A stretch of 47,278 nt of DNA from Nitratiruptor sp. (GCA_015494535.1 WGBC01000098.1:1-47278); one strand, 5' to 3'; counted from the stretch's first letter, positions 30,514-39,916 are shown. Translations and numbers: made by a program. Notes: generated from the sequence alone by a model not told the origin.

Positions 30514-31628
30514 GGATAGGAGCTATCAAAGCCTACCTTTTAAAAGAGTTCAAAGAGCTTATTCGCAGTCGCCTCATCATTCTTATTTACCTAGTGCCCA
30601 CAATGATACTACTTCTTTTTGGATATGGAATTAGATTAGAAGTCAAACACACCCGTTTGGTGGTAGTAGACGAAGATCGCTCTACCCTCTCTATGAAACT
30701 CCTACAAAACTTTACCCATTCAAAATATTTTCAAATCCTCTACACCACCACCTCCTACCAAGATGCCCTACACAAAATCAAACAGGCAAAGGCAGATGTT
30801 ATTCTCATTATACCAGCCGATTTTGAAAAGAATCTCTTCCATACCCACAAAGCCTCCTTAGCTATCTTTATCGATGGGGCGTTTCCTTTGCGTGCAATGA
30901 CTATGCAAGGGTATGTAGAAGGAGCACTCATCAATGCGATGGAGGATTTTGCGCAAAAATATAACATAGCTATGCATCATATTGCAATAGTGCAAAGAAA
31001 CCTCTTCAATCAAGCAATGAGAGATGAAAACGCCATAGTGCCAGGACTCATTGGCTTGGTGCTGCTGGTAGCTCCAGCGCTGCTGGCAGCTTTGCTTATT
31101 GTCAAAGAGAAAGAGTATGGCACGATTTTCAATTTCTACTCTTCTCCTCTTACAAAAAGTGAATTTCTCATAGCAAAACTTCTGCCGGTATTTTTGCTCC
31201 ACTCACTCAATATCTTTATCCTTTTTCTTTGGAGTACCTACCTCTTTGTAGTCCCCTTTAGAGGAAGCTTTTGGCTCTACTGGCTAAGCTCAGAAATCTA
31301 TATTCTCATTAGCCTCTCTATTGGATTACTAGTCTCCATTATTACAAATAGGCAAATAGTAGCAGTGGTGCTCACTCTCATCATCACTATCATCCCGGGA
31401 TTCCTCTACTCTGGCATCCTTATGCCAATCTCATCTATGCAGGGCGAATCCTATATCGAAGCGCACCTCTTTCCTATAATGTATTACAATCAGATAGCCT
31501 ATGACACCTTTCTCATAGGCCAAGGCTTAGCCTCACAGAAAAATCTCCTCTATCTAGGGATCCTCATACTCTATAGCATCATTCTACTCACACTTGGTTC
31601 TTTGTTAATGAAAAAGGGGATGCGATGA
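30510..31628 (+). CDS. ybhS: ABC-2 type permease (YbhS-like)
   Basis: A 372-residue ABC-2 family membrane subunit. TM1 is about 22-40 and a large extracytoplasmic domain follows (about 45-170, beginning LEVKHTRLVVVDEDRSTLS). A C-terminal cluster of five spans (about 178-365) includes the family's KEKEYGTIFNFYSSPLTKSEFLIAKLLP segment. It forms a heterodimeric pore with the next permease, driven by the tandem ATPase. ATGA overlaps on both sides show strict coupling. Confidence 0.92.
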   Translation: MRIGAIKAYLLKEFKELIRSRLIILIYLVPTMILLLFGYGIRLEVKHTRLVVVDEDRSTLSMKLLQNFTHSKYFQILYTTTSYQDALHKIKQAKADVILIIPADFEKNLFHTHKASLAIFIDGAFPLRAMTMQGYVEGALINAMEDFAQKYNIAMHHIAIVQRNLFNQAMRDENAIVPGLIGLVLLVAPALLAALLIVKEKEYGTIFNFYSSPLTKSEFLIAKLLPVFLLHSLNIFILFLWSTYLFVVPFRGSFWLYWLSSEIYILISLSIGLLVSIITNRQIVAVVLTLIITIIPGFLYSGILMPISSMQGESYIEAHLFPIMYYNQIAYDTFLIGQGLASQKNLLYLGILILYSIILLTLGSLLMKKGMR

Positions 31629-32704
31629 GAGTCTTTTATTCTGTGTTTATGAAAGAGATTATCACATTTTTACGCTCATGGGGGCTAGTGGCTGTCGTAT
31701 TATACTCTTTTACGCTTGATGTCTATATCGCTGGCTCTGGCCTGGTTATCACTCCGCGCAATGTAACTGTCGGCTATGTGGATGAGGGAAACAGTATTAC
31801 GGCACAAAAGATCCTTGCCAAACTCCATCCTCCAGAGTTCCAAAAACCAAAGCGTTTTCTTTCACAAAAGGCGCTTTTAGATGCAATTTTTGACAAAAAA
31901 ATAATGGTTGGCATCATCTTTCCCAAAGATTTTGAAAAAAAATTGGCCAATCACGATCATCCTCAAATCCCGATATATCTTGACAGCACCGCCGCTTCAC
32001 AAGCCTACATTACACTCGTCTACTTGCAAAATATTCTCCTAGATTTCAGTATGTCCCAAAAGCTTTTTGATCTAAAAATCCATAAGCTCTTCAACCAAAA
32101 TAGCGACTCTAAAATGTTTATCTCTTTTGTGGAGATGCTCTCTGTCATTACAATGCTTGGCATTATTCTTACAGCCATTGTCTTTGTAAAAGAAAAAGAG
32201 GATGGCACCTGGGATATCTTGCTGCTCACCCCTGCCAAAAGCTCTCACATCATCTTTGCCAAAGCCTTTAGCCAAGTTACCATTATGTTAGGAGGCATTA
32301 TCATTGCCCTTGGCTTTGTAGTGCTGGAAGTTTTTCAAGCTCCTTTGAATGGATCCTTTTGGGCATTTATGCTTTTAAGCATACTCTATCTTCTAACTCT
32401 TGCTGGTATCGGTCTTTTTATCGCAGCAGCCTCACAAACAATTATGCAAGTAGCTCAGCTCTCTATGCTCATTGCCATGCCTTTAATATTCTTAAGCGGG
32501 GCATGGACGCCGATTTACTCTATGCCAACCTTTTTACAAAAGCTCTCTTTAATTTCACCTCTTCGCTACTACATAGAGGGAAGTGAGAGTATATTTTTTA
32601 GAGGAACGGGCTGGGAGGATCTTTGGGGCTATTTTGTTGGTGTAACGATTTTGGGTATTATCACTTTTTGGTATGGATATAAAAAAATAGGAAAACTCTT
32701 TTAG
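31625..32704 (+). CDS. ybhR: ABC-2 type permease (YbhR-like)
   Basis: A 359-residue paralogue of the preceding permease with the same plan: TM1 about 15-35, a periplasmic domain with VGYVDEGNSITAQKIL, then a membrane cluster containing KEKEDGTWDILLLTPAKSSHIIFAKAF and a final LSGAWTPIYSMPTFLQKLSLISPLRYYIEG loop typical of ABC-2 proteins. It completes a YbhFSR-like exporter. An amino-acid permease gene follows 8 bases later with its own ribosome site. Confidence 0.92.
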   Translation: MRVFYSVFMKEIITFLRSWGLVAVVLYSFTLDVYIAGSGLVITPRNVTVGYVDEGNSITAQKILAKLHPPEFQKPKRFLSQKALLDAIFDKKIMVGIIFPKDFEKKLANHDHPQIPIYLDSTAASQAYITLVYLQNILLDFSMSQKLFDLKIHKLFNQNSDSKMFISFVEMLSVITMLGIILTAIVFVKEKEDGTWDILLLTPAKSSHIIFAKAFSQVTIMLGGIIIALGFVVLEVFQAPLNGSFWAFMLLSILYLLTLAGIGLFIAAASQTIMQVAQLSMLIAMPLIFLSGAWTPIYSMPTFLQKLSLISPLRYYIEGSESIFFRGTGWEDLWGYFVGVTILGIITFWYGYKKIGKLF

Positions 32705-32712
32705 GAGAGAAG

Positions 32713-34056
32713 ATGCAAAAGAAAGCTTTTGGACTTTGGAGCGCAGTCTTTTTGGGCGTTGGCTCTATGGTGGGGATTGGGATATTTATCGTTATTGGAG
32801 AGGCTGGAGCGATTGCTGGCAACTTGGTAATCTATACCTTTGTACTTGGAGGCATTATCGCTCTGCTTGCTGGCTACTCTTTGGCTAAACTAGCTCTTCG
32901 CTACCCAAGCAGAGGGGGAGTGATAGAGTATTTGGTGCAAGAGTATGGAGAAGGATTTTTTAGCGGAAGTGCAGGAGTGCTCTTTTATCTAGCACAGCTC
33001 ATCGGCCTAGCGGCCGTATGCAAATCCTTTGGCACCTACGCAGCTACATACATCCAAGTGACACCCTTTTGGATCAACACTTTTGCTCTGGCAATTTTAG
33101 CGCTTTTCACGCTCATCAATCTCATAGGCGCATACTTTGTTGCCAAAAGCGAAAACCTCATCGTCATAACGAAGCTTAGCGCTCTCATTATCTTTGTGGG
33201 AGCAGCCCTACTCTATATCGATCCTACGCGCTTAAGCGCCAAAGATGCCCCAGCACTCATCAATCTCTTCTATGCATTGGGACTGGTCTTCTTTGCTTAT
33301 CAGGGCTTTAGTGTTATTACCAATACTGTAGAAGACATGCAAAATCCAGCCAAAAATATGCTGCGCGCTATGCTCATAGCAATATCTTTGGTTATGATTC
33401 TCTATGTCTCTACCGCTGTTGCGGTTTTGGGCAATCTAAGCCTCAACGAGGTGATAAAAGCTAAAGATTACGCTCTAGCAGAAGCTGCCAAGCCAATTTT
33501 TGGAGAGCTTGGATTTAAGATAATGGCAGCGGTCGCGCTCATTAGCGCCACGAGCGCAATCAACGCTTCTTTGTACTCGGCTACGCAAATAAGCTACGAT
33601 CTAGCCAAAAAAGGGGAGCTACCAAAATTTTATCAATATAACGTCTTTCACTCAAATGAAGGTCTCATCGTCTCGGCTTTGCTTATTGTGCCAATGATAC
33701 TCTTTGTCAATCTTGATGAGATCGCAACCACTGCATCCATAGTGGTACTTCTTATCCAAGGCTTTGTGCACGCTGGACACTTTCTTAAAATAAAAGAAAC
33801 CCAAGCAAATAGGATATTGGTATTTTTGGCAGCCCTTGGAGCTTTCAGTGCGGCCGGATTTGCAATGGCTTACACCTCTTCTAAGATGCCGTTAGTAAGC
33901 TGGTATGTAGCGGGGGCATTCTTTGGGGCATACTTGCTAGAGATTCTTCTGCGCTTTAGCGGAAAGCGTGGCAATATCAAAAAGCATATTTTATACAATG
34001 ACGACGAGATTAAAAAGAGATTAGAGGCGGTGCTTTATAAAAAAGCTACTTCTTAA
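32713..34056 (+). CDS. APC-superfamily amino acid/amine permease
   Basis: A 447-residue inner-membrane transporter with about 12 spans. The APC opening motif is present: VFLGVGSMVGIGIFIVIGEAGAIAG (about 15-39), then YPSRGGVIEYLVQEYG (TM2-3 region) and a mid 'FFAYQGFSVITNTVEDMQNPAKNM' block that corresponds to the conserved 'F.A..G.......E...NP.R..P' motif. The substrate (amino acid, polyamine or other amine) cannot be read by eye. TAGGAG precedes the ATG. Being 8 bases after the ABC permease, it is probably the last gene of the TetR-controlled operon. It overlaps the convergent ClC gene by 11 bases. Confidence 0.9.
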   Translation: MQKKAFGLWSAVFLGVGSMVGIGIFIVIGEAGAIAGNLVIYTFVLGGIIALLAGYSLAKLALRYPSRGGVIEYLVQEYGEGFFSGSAGVLFYLAQLIGLAAVCKSFGTYAATYIQVTPFWINTFALAILALFTLINLIGAYFVAKSENLIVITKLSALIIFVGAALLYIDPTRLSAKDAPALINLFYALGLVFFAYQGFSVITNTVEDMQNPAKNMLRAMLIAISLVMILYVSTAVAVLGNLSLNEVIKAKDYALAEAAKPIFGELGFKIMAAVALISATSAINASLYSATQISYDLAKKGELPKFYQYNVFHSNEGLIVSALLIVPMILFVNLDEIATTASIVVLLIQGFVHAGHFLKIKETQANRILVFLAALGAFSAAGFAMAYTSSKMPLVSWYVAGAFFGAYLLEILLRFSGKRGNIKKHILYNDDEIKKRLEAVLYKKATS

Positions 34057-35425
34057 GCCTCATTTTCTTCCTCAAAATCCTCCTTCGAATCTTTTGAAAG
34101 CGGCTAAGCTGGCTCTCTTCGAGCTCCACTTCTGCCTTTTCAATCTCTTGTCCAATTTTGACTTCCAAAATTTCGCTTTTTCGCATTGCCAAAATCTGCG
34201 ATGGAAAGACGCTGCGATGACCCGTGACCAAAAAGCTAATAACTGCACTCAAAGCCGCATAGTGGGCAATCTCCAATCCAAAAAGCTCTACCGCCATAAT
34301 GGTAGCAGCAATAGGCGCGTTGGCCGCGCCTGAGAGCACGCTCACAAAGCCAAGAGCCGCAAAAAGCGTAATATGCTCATAATCAAACCAACTCCCAAAT
34401 GCATGCCCACTAGTAGCTCCAATATAAAAAATCGGCGTAATCACACCCCCGCTACCTCCACCACTGAGCGTTAAAGAGGTGGTAAGAGTTTTGAGCAAGA
34501 AGGCATACCAAGGCAGATCCTTTGCAAAGTATGGATCGGGATTGAGAGTATCTTGGATCGTCTCCATACCAAGCCCTAAATATTGCGCCCCAAAGAGTGC
34601 CCCAATGAGAACTAGCACCATACCTATGATAAAGGATTTGATGTAGATATTGAGAGGGATTTTTTGTATGCCCTTGTGCATAACCTGCATACTTGTCACC
34701 ACAATATCTGAAACCAAGCCAAAAAAGAGTCCTGCACCTATCACTTTGGCAATAAGAATTGGATCCAAAGAGATACTTTGGTAGTAGTGCATATCGAAGT
34801 AGGTATACTCAATACCTAGAAATTGGGCTGTAGTAAATGCAGCAAACCCAGCGATGAATGAAGGCAAAAGCACATCATACAAAACCACGCCAATAATGAG
34901 CACCTCCACCCCAAAAATAGCTCCGGCAATCGGCGTGCCAAAGACAGAGGCAAAACCAGCGCTAATACCACAAATAACAATTTTTTTGCGATCGCTATCA
35001 CTAAAGCGTAATAGATCGCTAAGCCCTGAAGCACTTGCGGCACCAATTTGCCCCGCTGGCCCCTCTTTTCCCACAGAACCCCCGGCAAAGATGGTAAGAA
35101 CCGTGGCAATGAGCTTGATTGGCACTACTTTGAGATCAATCTTGCCGTGGCGCTTATGCACAGCCTCTATCACTTTCTCGGTCCCATGCCCCTCGGCACT
35201 TGGTGCAAATGTGCGAATGAGCCACACCACAAAAACCAAAACAAAAGGAAGCGTATAGTAGTAAGCAAAGGGGATCTTTTGCTGGTAAGCTTCGGCAAGA
35301 TGGATAGTTTTTAGGAAAAGCGTCACAATCGCACCAATGATGATACCAACGACGGATGAGAGCACTATCCACTTGGTGACTGAAAGCAAAATGGCAGTCT
35401 GCTCTTCAAAATGCTTCTTTATCAT
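34046..35425 (-). CDS. ClC-family chloride channel/transporter
   Basis: A 459-residue ClC protein with many membrane helices. Signature elements are GHGTEKVIEAVH in the position of GSGIP, GSVGKEGPAGQIGAA with the gating glutamate (about residue 120), and GSGGVITPIFYIGATSGHAFG for the third anion-binding motif. The N-terminal serine motif is altered (AEGHG rather than GSGIP), which may shift selectivity or coupling. It ends in a basic tail with no CBS domains. It probably handles Cl-/H+ for acid or osmotic stress. It lies 9 bases downstream of trkH on the same strand, forming a K+/Cl- transport cluster. Confidence 0.94.
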   Translation of the reverse strand: MIKKHFEEQTAILLSVTKWIVLSSVVGIIIGAIVTLFLKTIHLAEAYQQKIPFAYYYTLPFVLVFVVWLIRTFAPSAEGHGTEKVIEAVHKRHGKIDLKVVPIKLIATVLTIFAGGSVGKEGPAGQIGAASASGLSDLLRFSDSDRKKIVICGISAGFASVFGTPIAGAIFGVEVLIIGVVLYDVLLPSFIAGFAAFTTAQFLGIEYTYFDMHYYQSISLDPILIAKVIGAGLFFGLVSDIVVTSMQVMHKGIQKIPLNIYIKSFIIGMVLVLIGALFGAQYLGLGMETIQDTLNPDPYFAKDLPWYAFLLKTLTTSLTLSGGGSGGVITPIFYIGATSGHAFGSWFDYEHITLFAALGFVSVLSGAANAPIAATIMAVELFGLEIAHYAALSAVISFLVTGHRSVFPSQILAMRKSEILEVKIGQEIEKAEVELEESQLSRFQKIRRRILRKKMRLKK

Positions 35426-35434
35426 TTGCTACTC

Positions 35435-36889
35435 CTAAAATCGCTTCCAAAACTCTCTTGAAAAGAGCACGATAAAAGTATAAAACTCAAGCCTTCCAAT
35501 GATCATAAAAATGGCTAAAACAATCTTTTCAACATCGCTAAAAAAGGCAAAATTATCCACAGGCCCCACGTGCCCAAAACCTGGCCCAATATTGCCAATA
35601 CAAGCAATGGCGGCACTTACGGCAGTCAAAAAGTCATACCCTTTGGCATACAAAAAGAGTGATAACAAAAGGTTGGTAAGCACATAGATAAAGAAAAAGC
35701 CACTTACACTGCCCAAAATCTTACCGCTAACCCGCTTGCCATCAATATAAACGCCAACTATTGCATTTGGATGGAGATTCTGCTTGATTTGAGCAAAGAG
35801 GTTTTTAAAAAGCACAACATAACGAATAACTTTGACGCCTCCTGCGGTACTGCCAGCATTTGCACCAATATACATAGCAACGAAAATAATTGCCACAGCC
35901 TCGGGTGACCAGGAAGCGTAGTTGATGGAGGCAAAGCCGGTAGTCGTAAGAATCGAAGCAATAGTAAAAAATGCATGCGTTATAGAATGCCAGATAGAAT
36001 CATGCCCCAAAACTATATGCATAGCACTTAAAGCTCCTGCCAACACCAAAAAGACAATCACATACCAGCGTACCTCTTCAGAAAAGAATCCATCAAAATC
36101 TTTGTGCAGCGCTCGTAAATAAACCAAAAAGTTCACTCCACTCAAAAACATAAAAATAGTCGTCACCCACAATATGAAATAGTTATGATCCCAGTATGCA
36201 AGACTCTCATTTTTGGTAGAAAAGCCTCCAGTAGAGATGGTACTAAAGGCATGATTAATCGCATCAAAGCTATCCATACCTCCCATATACAAAAGTAGCG
36301 CATCGATGAGAGTGAGCACAATATAAATACCCCAGAGCCATTTGGCCGTATCTTTGATTTTAGGCGTCAGTTTCTCCACGCTTATGCCTGTGGATTCAGA
36401 CTTAAAAAGCGTAAGTGAACCTGAGGGGTTAAGAAGCGTCAAAAGCCCCACGCTAAGAACAATCACCCCCATACCGCCAAGCCAGTGCATAAGGCTTCTT
36501 AGCATCAATGTAGTATGTGAAAGCGAGGCAATATCGCTATAAATGGTAGCTCCCGTAGTAGTAAAACCGCTAATTGCTTCAAAAAAAGCATCGACAAAAG
36601 AGACATTGGAAGTAAGATACAACCCCGCTGCGCCAGCAATTCCAAGTAGTATCCATATGAGATTAACCGCTAAAATAGCATCTTTGACACTCATCTTCAA
36701 AGTGTGCCGATAAAGACTCAAATAGATAGCAAAATTGAGAAAAAGAAAGCCTACGAAAAAGAGAAAAAAGTTGCCAATATCCTCGCTATAAATAAATCCC
36801 ACCCCTACGGGAATAGTAAAGAAAAGCCCCACTCCTATGCCAATGACGCTAAGAAGCTTTAAAATATTTTTCAGAGATTGAAGATCCAC
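35435..36889 (-). CDS. trkH: Trk potassium uptake membrane subunit
   Basis: A 484-residue membrane protein with four pore-loop repeats of the TrkH/KtrB superfamily. The selectivity stretches are SGFTTTGATIY (about 110), FSTISTGGFSTKN (about 216), ASILTTTGFASINY (about 313) and ACIGNIGPGFGHVGP near the C-terminus. It forms the K+-conducting dimer gated by TrkA. Its start lies 19 bases inside trkA's 3' end, which makes the pair coupled. Confidence 0.95.
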   Translation of the reverse strand: MDLQSLKNILKLLSVIGIGVGLFFTIPVGVGFIYSEDIGNFFLFFVGFLFLNFAIYLSLYRHTLKMSVKDAILAVNLIWILLGIAGAAGLYLTSNVSFVDAFFEAISGFTTTGATIYSDIASLSHTTLMLRSLMHWLGGMGVIVLSVGLLTLLNPSGSLTLFKSESTGISVEKLTPKIKDTAKWLWGIYIVLTLIDALLLYMGGMDSFDAINHAFSTISTGGFSTKNESLAYWDHNYFILWVTTIFMFLSGVNFLVYLRALHKDFDGFFSEEVRWYVIVFLVLAGALSAMHIVLGHDSIWHSITHAFFTIASILTTTGFASINYASWSPEAVAIIFVAMYIGANAGSTAGGVKVIRYVVLFKNLFAQIKQNLHPNAIVGVYIDGKRVSGKILGSVSGFFFIYVLTNLLLSLFLYAKGYDFLTAVSAAIACIGNIGPGFGHVGPVDNFAFFSDVEKIVLAIFMIIGRLEFYTFIVLFSREFWKRF

Positions 36890-38187
36890 TTTTTGACTCT
36901 CTCTTCTTGGTAGGATTTCAAAAAGACAACGATTATATCTTCTGGTTGAAGCTGCACTTTCTTATCAAATTCGTAAATCTGATTATCTCTAATATAAAAA
37001 AGCGCCACATCTTCAAGACATAAAGGTTTGATCGTTTTATGGATAAGCGTTGAGTCATCAAAGATCTTTCGCATAAAGACAGCCCCTCGCCCGCCACAGT
37101 AATGCTTTTCCGAAACAATATTGCTCGAAGCTAGTTTTTCCAATATAGCGTAGTAAGCGCTGGTTTTGGGCCCTCTTATAGCTACGATTTGGAGCTTATG
37201 CATGAGATCGTAAAAGGCGAGATCGTTGTTGATGGCTACGCGCTTTTTTACTCCATATTCCCCTGCTTGCAGACACTCAATGATATTGACCTCATCATCA
37301 CTGCTGGTAGCTACCACCATATCCGCAAAGCGGATATTCTCCTCTTCATAAATCTCGTGCTCAATATATTTGCTATTGATGATCGTTGCTCTATCTTGCA
37401 AAACCTCAGAAGCCTTTCTACACTTTACGGGATCCGTCTCGATAATCTTGAGCACGATGCCCTTTTGCAAAAAGATCTTGGCTATCTCAAGCCCAAGCAG
37501 ATCTGCTCCAAAGATAGCCGCCCTCTTTATCTCCTTGGGATCGCTTTTGTTAATCTTGGCACAAACTTGCCTTATCTGCCGCTCATCGCCAAAGAGATAA
37601 ACAAGATCACCATCCTCCAATCGCTCTTGTGCATCAGGTATGAAAAAATGCTTCTTTCGCTCAATCCCCACAACTTTGAGGGCTTTAGCTTCAATCTCTT
37701 GGATGCTTTTATATAAAGGCTCATTAACGCGTACGGAGATAAGTTTAAAAGAAGTAAAGATAAACTCTTTGACATTGTTTGCCTTTGGAAAATCAAGCAG
37801 CGATCCGACGGAGGCTGCAGTAAGGCTAAAAGGAAAAACAGCGGCATCGCTACCAAGCTTCTTAGCAATGGAACTTTTGGCAAAATAGGGGTTACGAAGC
37901 CTAATGATCTTTTTCGTAACATCGATTTCATCATCTGCGATGAGGGTCGAGAGGATATTTGCCTCGTCATTGTCCGTAACGGCTATAAAAATATCGTATC
38001 TGCCATCAAGATGCTTATAAGTAGCGGGGTTTTCAATATCGCCTAAGATGGGTAAGACATCGATTGACTCTTGCAGACGCTGCAAAGCTTCACTGTTGCG
38101 ATCAATGATTGTGACATTGTGTTTGATACTAAGGGTTTGTGCTAGCTTATAGCCAACCTTACCGGCTCCTGCGATGATAATATCCAT
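36871..38187 (-). CDS. trkA: Trk potassium uptake regulatory subunit
   Basis: A 438-residue cytoplasmic gating protein with two TrkA-N/TrkA-C repeats. The first Rossmann motif is IIAGAGKVGYKLAQTL (about 3-18) followed by IIDRNSEAL. A second nucleotide-binding half begins near KRAAIFGADLLGLEIA (about 220). The TrkA-C region has VRVNEPLYKSIQEIE...LVYLFGDERQI. I start at ATG 38187. The TTG at 38208 would lie on top of an extended -10 (TGCTATAAT, minus strand 38216-38208) and so cannot be in the message. Confidence 0.95.
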   Translation of the reverse strand: MDIIIAGAGKVGYKLAQTLSIKHNVTIIDRNSEALQRLQESIDVLPILGDIENPATYKHLDGRYDIFIAVTDNDEANILSTLIADDEIDVTKKIIRLRNPYFAKSSIAKKLGSDAAVFPFSLTAASVGSLLDFPKANNVKEFIFTSFKLISVRVNEPLYKSIQEIEAKALKVVGIERKKHFFIPDAQERLEDGDLVYLFGDERQIRQVCAKINKSDPKEIKRAAIFGADLLGLEIAKIFLQKGIVLKIIETDPVKCRKASEVLQDRATIINSKYIEHEIYEEENIRFADMVVATSSDDEVNIIECLQAGEYGVKKRVAINNDLAFYDLMHKLQIVAIRGPKTSAYYAILEKLASSNIVSEKHYCGGRGAVFMRKIFDDSTLIHKTIKPLCLEDVALFYIRDNQIYEFDKKVQLQPEDIIVVFLKSYQEERVKKWIFNL

Positions 38188-38207
38188 GGCTAAGCTTTTT
38201 TTAGCCA

Positions 38208-38216
38208 ATTATAGCA
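38208..38216 (-). promoter_or_regulatory. Extended -10 promoter of trkA
   Basis: Minus strand TGCTATAAT; the predicted start near 38201 leaves a leader of about 14 bases with no good Shine-Dalgarno. It overlaps the alternative TTG start of trkA. Confidence 0.6.
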
Positions 38217-38228
38217 CTTCTGCTTTAA

Positions 38229-38237
38229 TGGTATAAT
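38229..38237 (+). promoter_or_regulatory. Extended -10 promoter of the DUF3187/PPK2 operon
   Basis: TGGTATAAT lies 12 bases from the divergent trkA -10. The predicted start is near 38244, followed by AAAGGAG and ATG 38257. Confidence 0.6.
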
Positions 38238-38256
38238 AAATCCAAAGGAGATGATG

Positions 38257-39138
38257 ATGAGCAAGATTTGGCCACTATTTCTTAGTATTTCTCTTTTTGC
38301 GATGGAGCCGCTGTTTACAACCATCAATCACCCCATCAGGCTAGCATTTTACAACCTCTACCCACACAACACAAAAATAGAGCACAAATTCTTGCTTACT
38401 TGGAGCGAAGCAAACGATTACGAAAACGAAGATATATATCTCCTCGATTACGAACTTGCCTCCCTATCTTTTGGTTTGCAAATACCTCTAAGCCAAGAAG
38501 AGAGTCTGCGCTGTATCGTACCAATACACTATGTCTATGGCGGATTTTTGGATGGGGCGCTTGATTGGTTTCACGATGCCACGGGGCTGCTCAACGGCAC
38601 GATACACAACGTCTACGGCGACAATGAAGTGCACTACCAAATCAATAACATCCTCTCCATTCACAAGCCCTACACTATCCTTGGCAATATCGAGATTGAG
38701 TACAAAAAGCGCCTCAATTTCAAGCCCTTTGGCGCAAGAAGCGCAGTGGCTTTTGGGATAAAAATACCAGCCTCACCCAAAGATAGAGGCTTTAGCTCGG
38801 CAAAAATGGACTACTCCATCATTGGCATCGTAGAAAAAAATAACTTTCTTGCAAATCTAAGCGTCACGAAACTTGGCACGATACATCTTGGAAATTTTGC
38901 GGTATCCAATAAGCTACTCTACTCCCTTTATTTTGGATACCAACATCACAAGTGGCTTTTTGAGTATCGCTTCGTCTCTTCAGCCTTCAAATCGAAATAT
39001 AGCACAATCGATTCGGCATCCAACGTAATCAACATCGCCTATGACATCAATAAGCACTTAAAAGCATTTATAACCGAAAATCTCTCTCCCTTTTACGGGA
39101 GCGCTGATTTTACCATCGGTCTATCATACTCATATTAA
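38257..39138 (+). CDS. DUF3187-like outer-membrane barrel protein
   Basis: A 293-residue protein with a signal peptide (MSKIWPLFLSISLFAME). Many amphipathic strands follow, and DUF3187 hallmarks include FLLTWSEANDYENEDIYLLDYE and a 'HDATGL' segment (WFHDATGLLNGTIHNVYGDNE). It ends in a terminal aromatic strand (FTIGLSYSY), consistent with an outer-membrane beta barrel. The function of DUF3187 is unknown. Three ATGs in a row follow AAAGGAG; the third (38257) gives the best spacing (6). A PPK2 gene follows after 9 bases in the same operon. Confidence 0.78.
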   Translation: MSKIWPLFLSISLFAMEPLFTTINHPIRLAFYNLYPHNTKIEHKFLLTWSEANDYENEDIYLLDYELASLSFGLQIPLSQEESLRCIVPIHYVYGGFLDGALDWFHDATGLLNGTIHNVYGDNEVHYQINNILSIHKPYTILGNIEIEYKKRLNFKPFGARSAVAFGIKIPASPKDRGFSSAKMDYSIIGIVEKNNFLANLSVTKLGTIHLGNFAVSNKLLYSLYFGYQHHKWLFEYRFVSSAFKSKYSTIDSASNVINIAYDINKHLKAFITENLSPFYGSADFTIGLSYSY

Positions 39139-39147
39139 GGAAATGCC

Positions 39148-39906
39148 ATGAAAAAGAAAGAGTACAAAAAAGAGCTCTACTACCTCCAAGTGGAGCTGGT
39201 GAAACTACAGCGCCAAGTCATAGCGGAAGATCTCAAAGTCTGCACCATCTTTGAAGGGCGCGACGCCGCTGGCAAGGATGGGACTATCAAGCGATTTGTT
39301 GAGCATTTAAGTCCAAGAGAGACCCGCGTAGTAGCTCTAGGCAAGCCAAGCGACATCGACAAAAAGAGCTGGTATTTTCAGCGCTACGTCCCTCACCTGC
39401 CCCATGGCGGCGAAATGGTCTTTTTCAACCGCAGCTGGTACAATAGAGCGGGCGTAGAGAGGGTTATGGGCTTTTGTACCAAAGAGGAGTATGAGCAGTT
39501 CATGCAGGAAGTCCCAAATTTTGAGCATCTTTTGGTGCACGATGGCATGATCTTTACCAAATACTATCTCGACATCACCAAAGAGGAGCAAAAGAAACGC
39601 TTGGAAGAGCGCAAACACGATCCCCTCAAACAGTGGAAGCTCAGTCCCATCGATAAAAAAGCGCAAGAACTTTGGAATGAATATTCATTAGCTAGAGATG
39701 AGATGTTCGCGCGGACCCACTTTGCCTTTGCACCTTGGTATGTGGTAAGGGCGGACGATAAAAGAGAGGCTCGCATCAACTGCATCAAACATTTTTTGTC
39801 TAAAGTAGATTATAAGAAAAAAGATGAGAAACTACTCATATACGATCCCAATATCGTGTGCGAATTTGACGAGTCTTGCTACGAAAAAGGATTGATTGCC
39901 AAATAA
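39148..39906 (+). CDS. ppk2: Polyphosphate kinase 2
   Basis: A 252-residue PPK2-family enzyme that moves phosphate between polyphosphate and nucleoside (di)phosphates. Walker A is FEGRDAAGKDG (about 33-43). The second Asp/lid region is FFNRSWYNRAGVERVMGF (about 92-109), followed by the LKQWKLSPIDKKAQELW block and the FAPWYVVRADDKREARINCI C-terminal signature. A single PPK2 domain of this size and motif set resembles class I. GDP or ADP preference is unknown. It overlaps no neighbour; the next gene begins 10 bases on. A paralogue lies at the right window edge. Confidence 0.95.
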   Translation: MKKKEYKKELYYLQVELVKLQRQVIAEDLKVCTIFEGRDAAGKDGTIKRFVEHLSPRETRVVALGKPSDIDKKSWYFQRYVPHLPHGGEMVFFNRSWYNRAGVERVMGFCTKEEYEQFMQEVPNFEHLLVHDGMIFTKYYLDITKEEQKKRLEERKHDPLKQWKLSPIDKKAQELWNEYSLARDEMFARTHFAFAPWYVVRADDKREARINCIKHFLSKVDYKKKDEKLLIYDPNIVCEFDESCYEKGLIAK

Positions 39907-39916
39907 GGAGGCGAAG

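Noticed and set aside
38188-38208. TTG start of trkA giving seven extra residues
   Set aside because: The TTG overlaps the extended -10 hexamer on the same strand, so it should not be transcribed.
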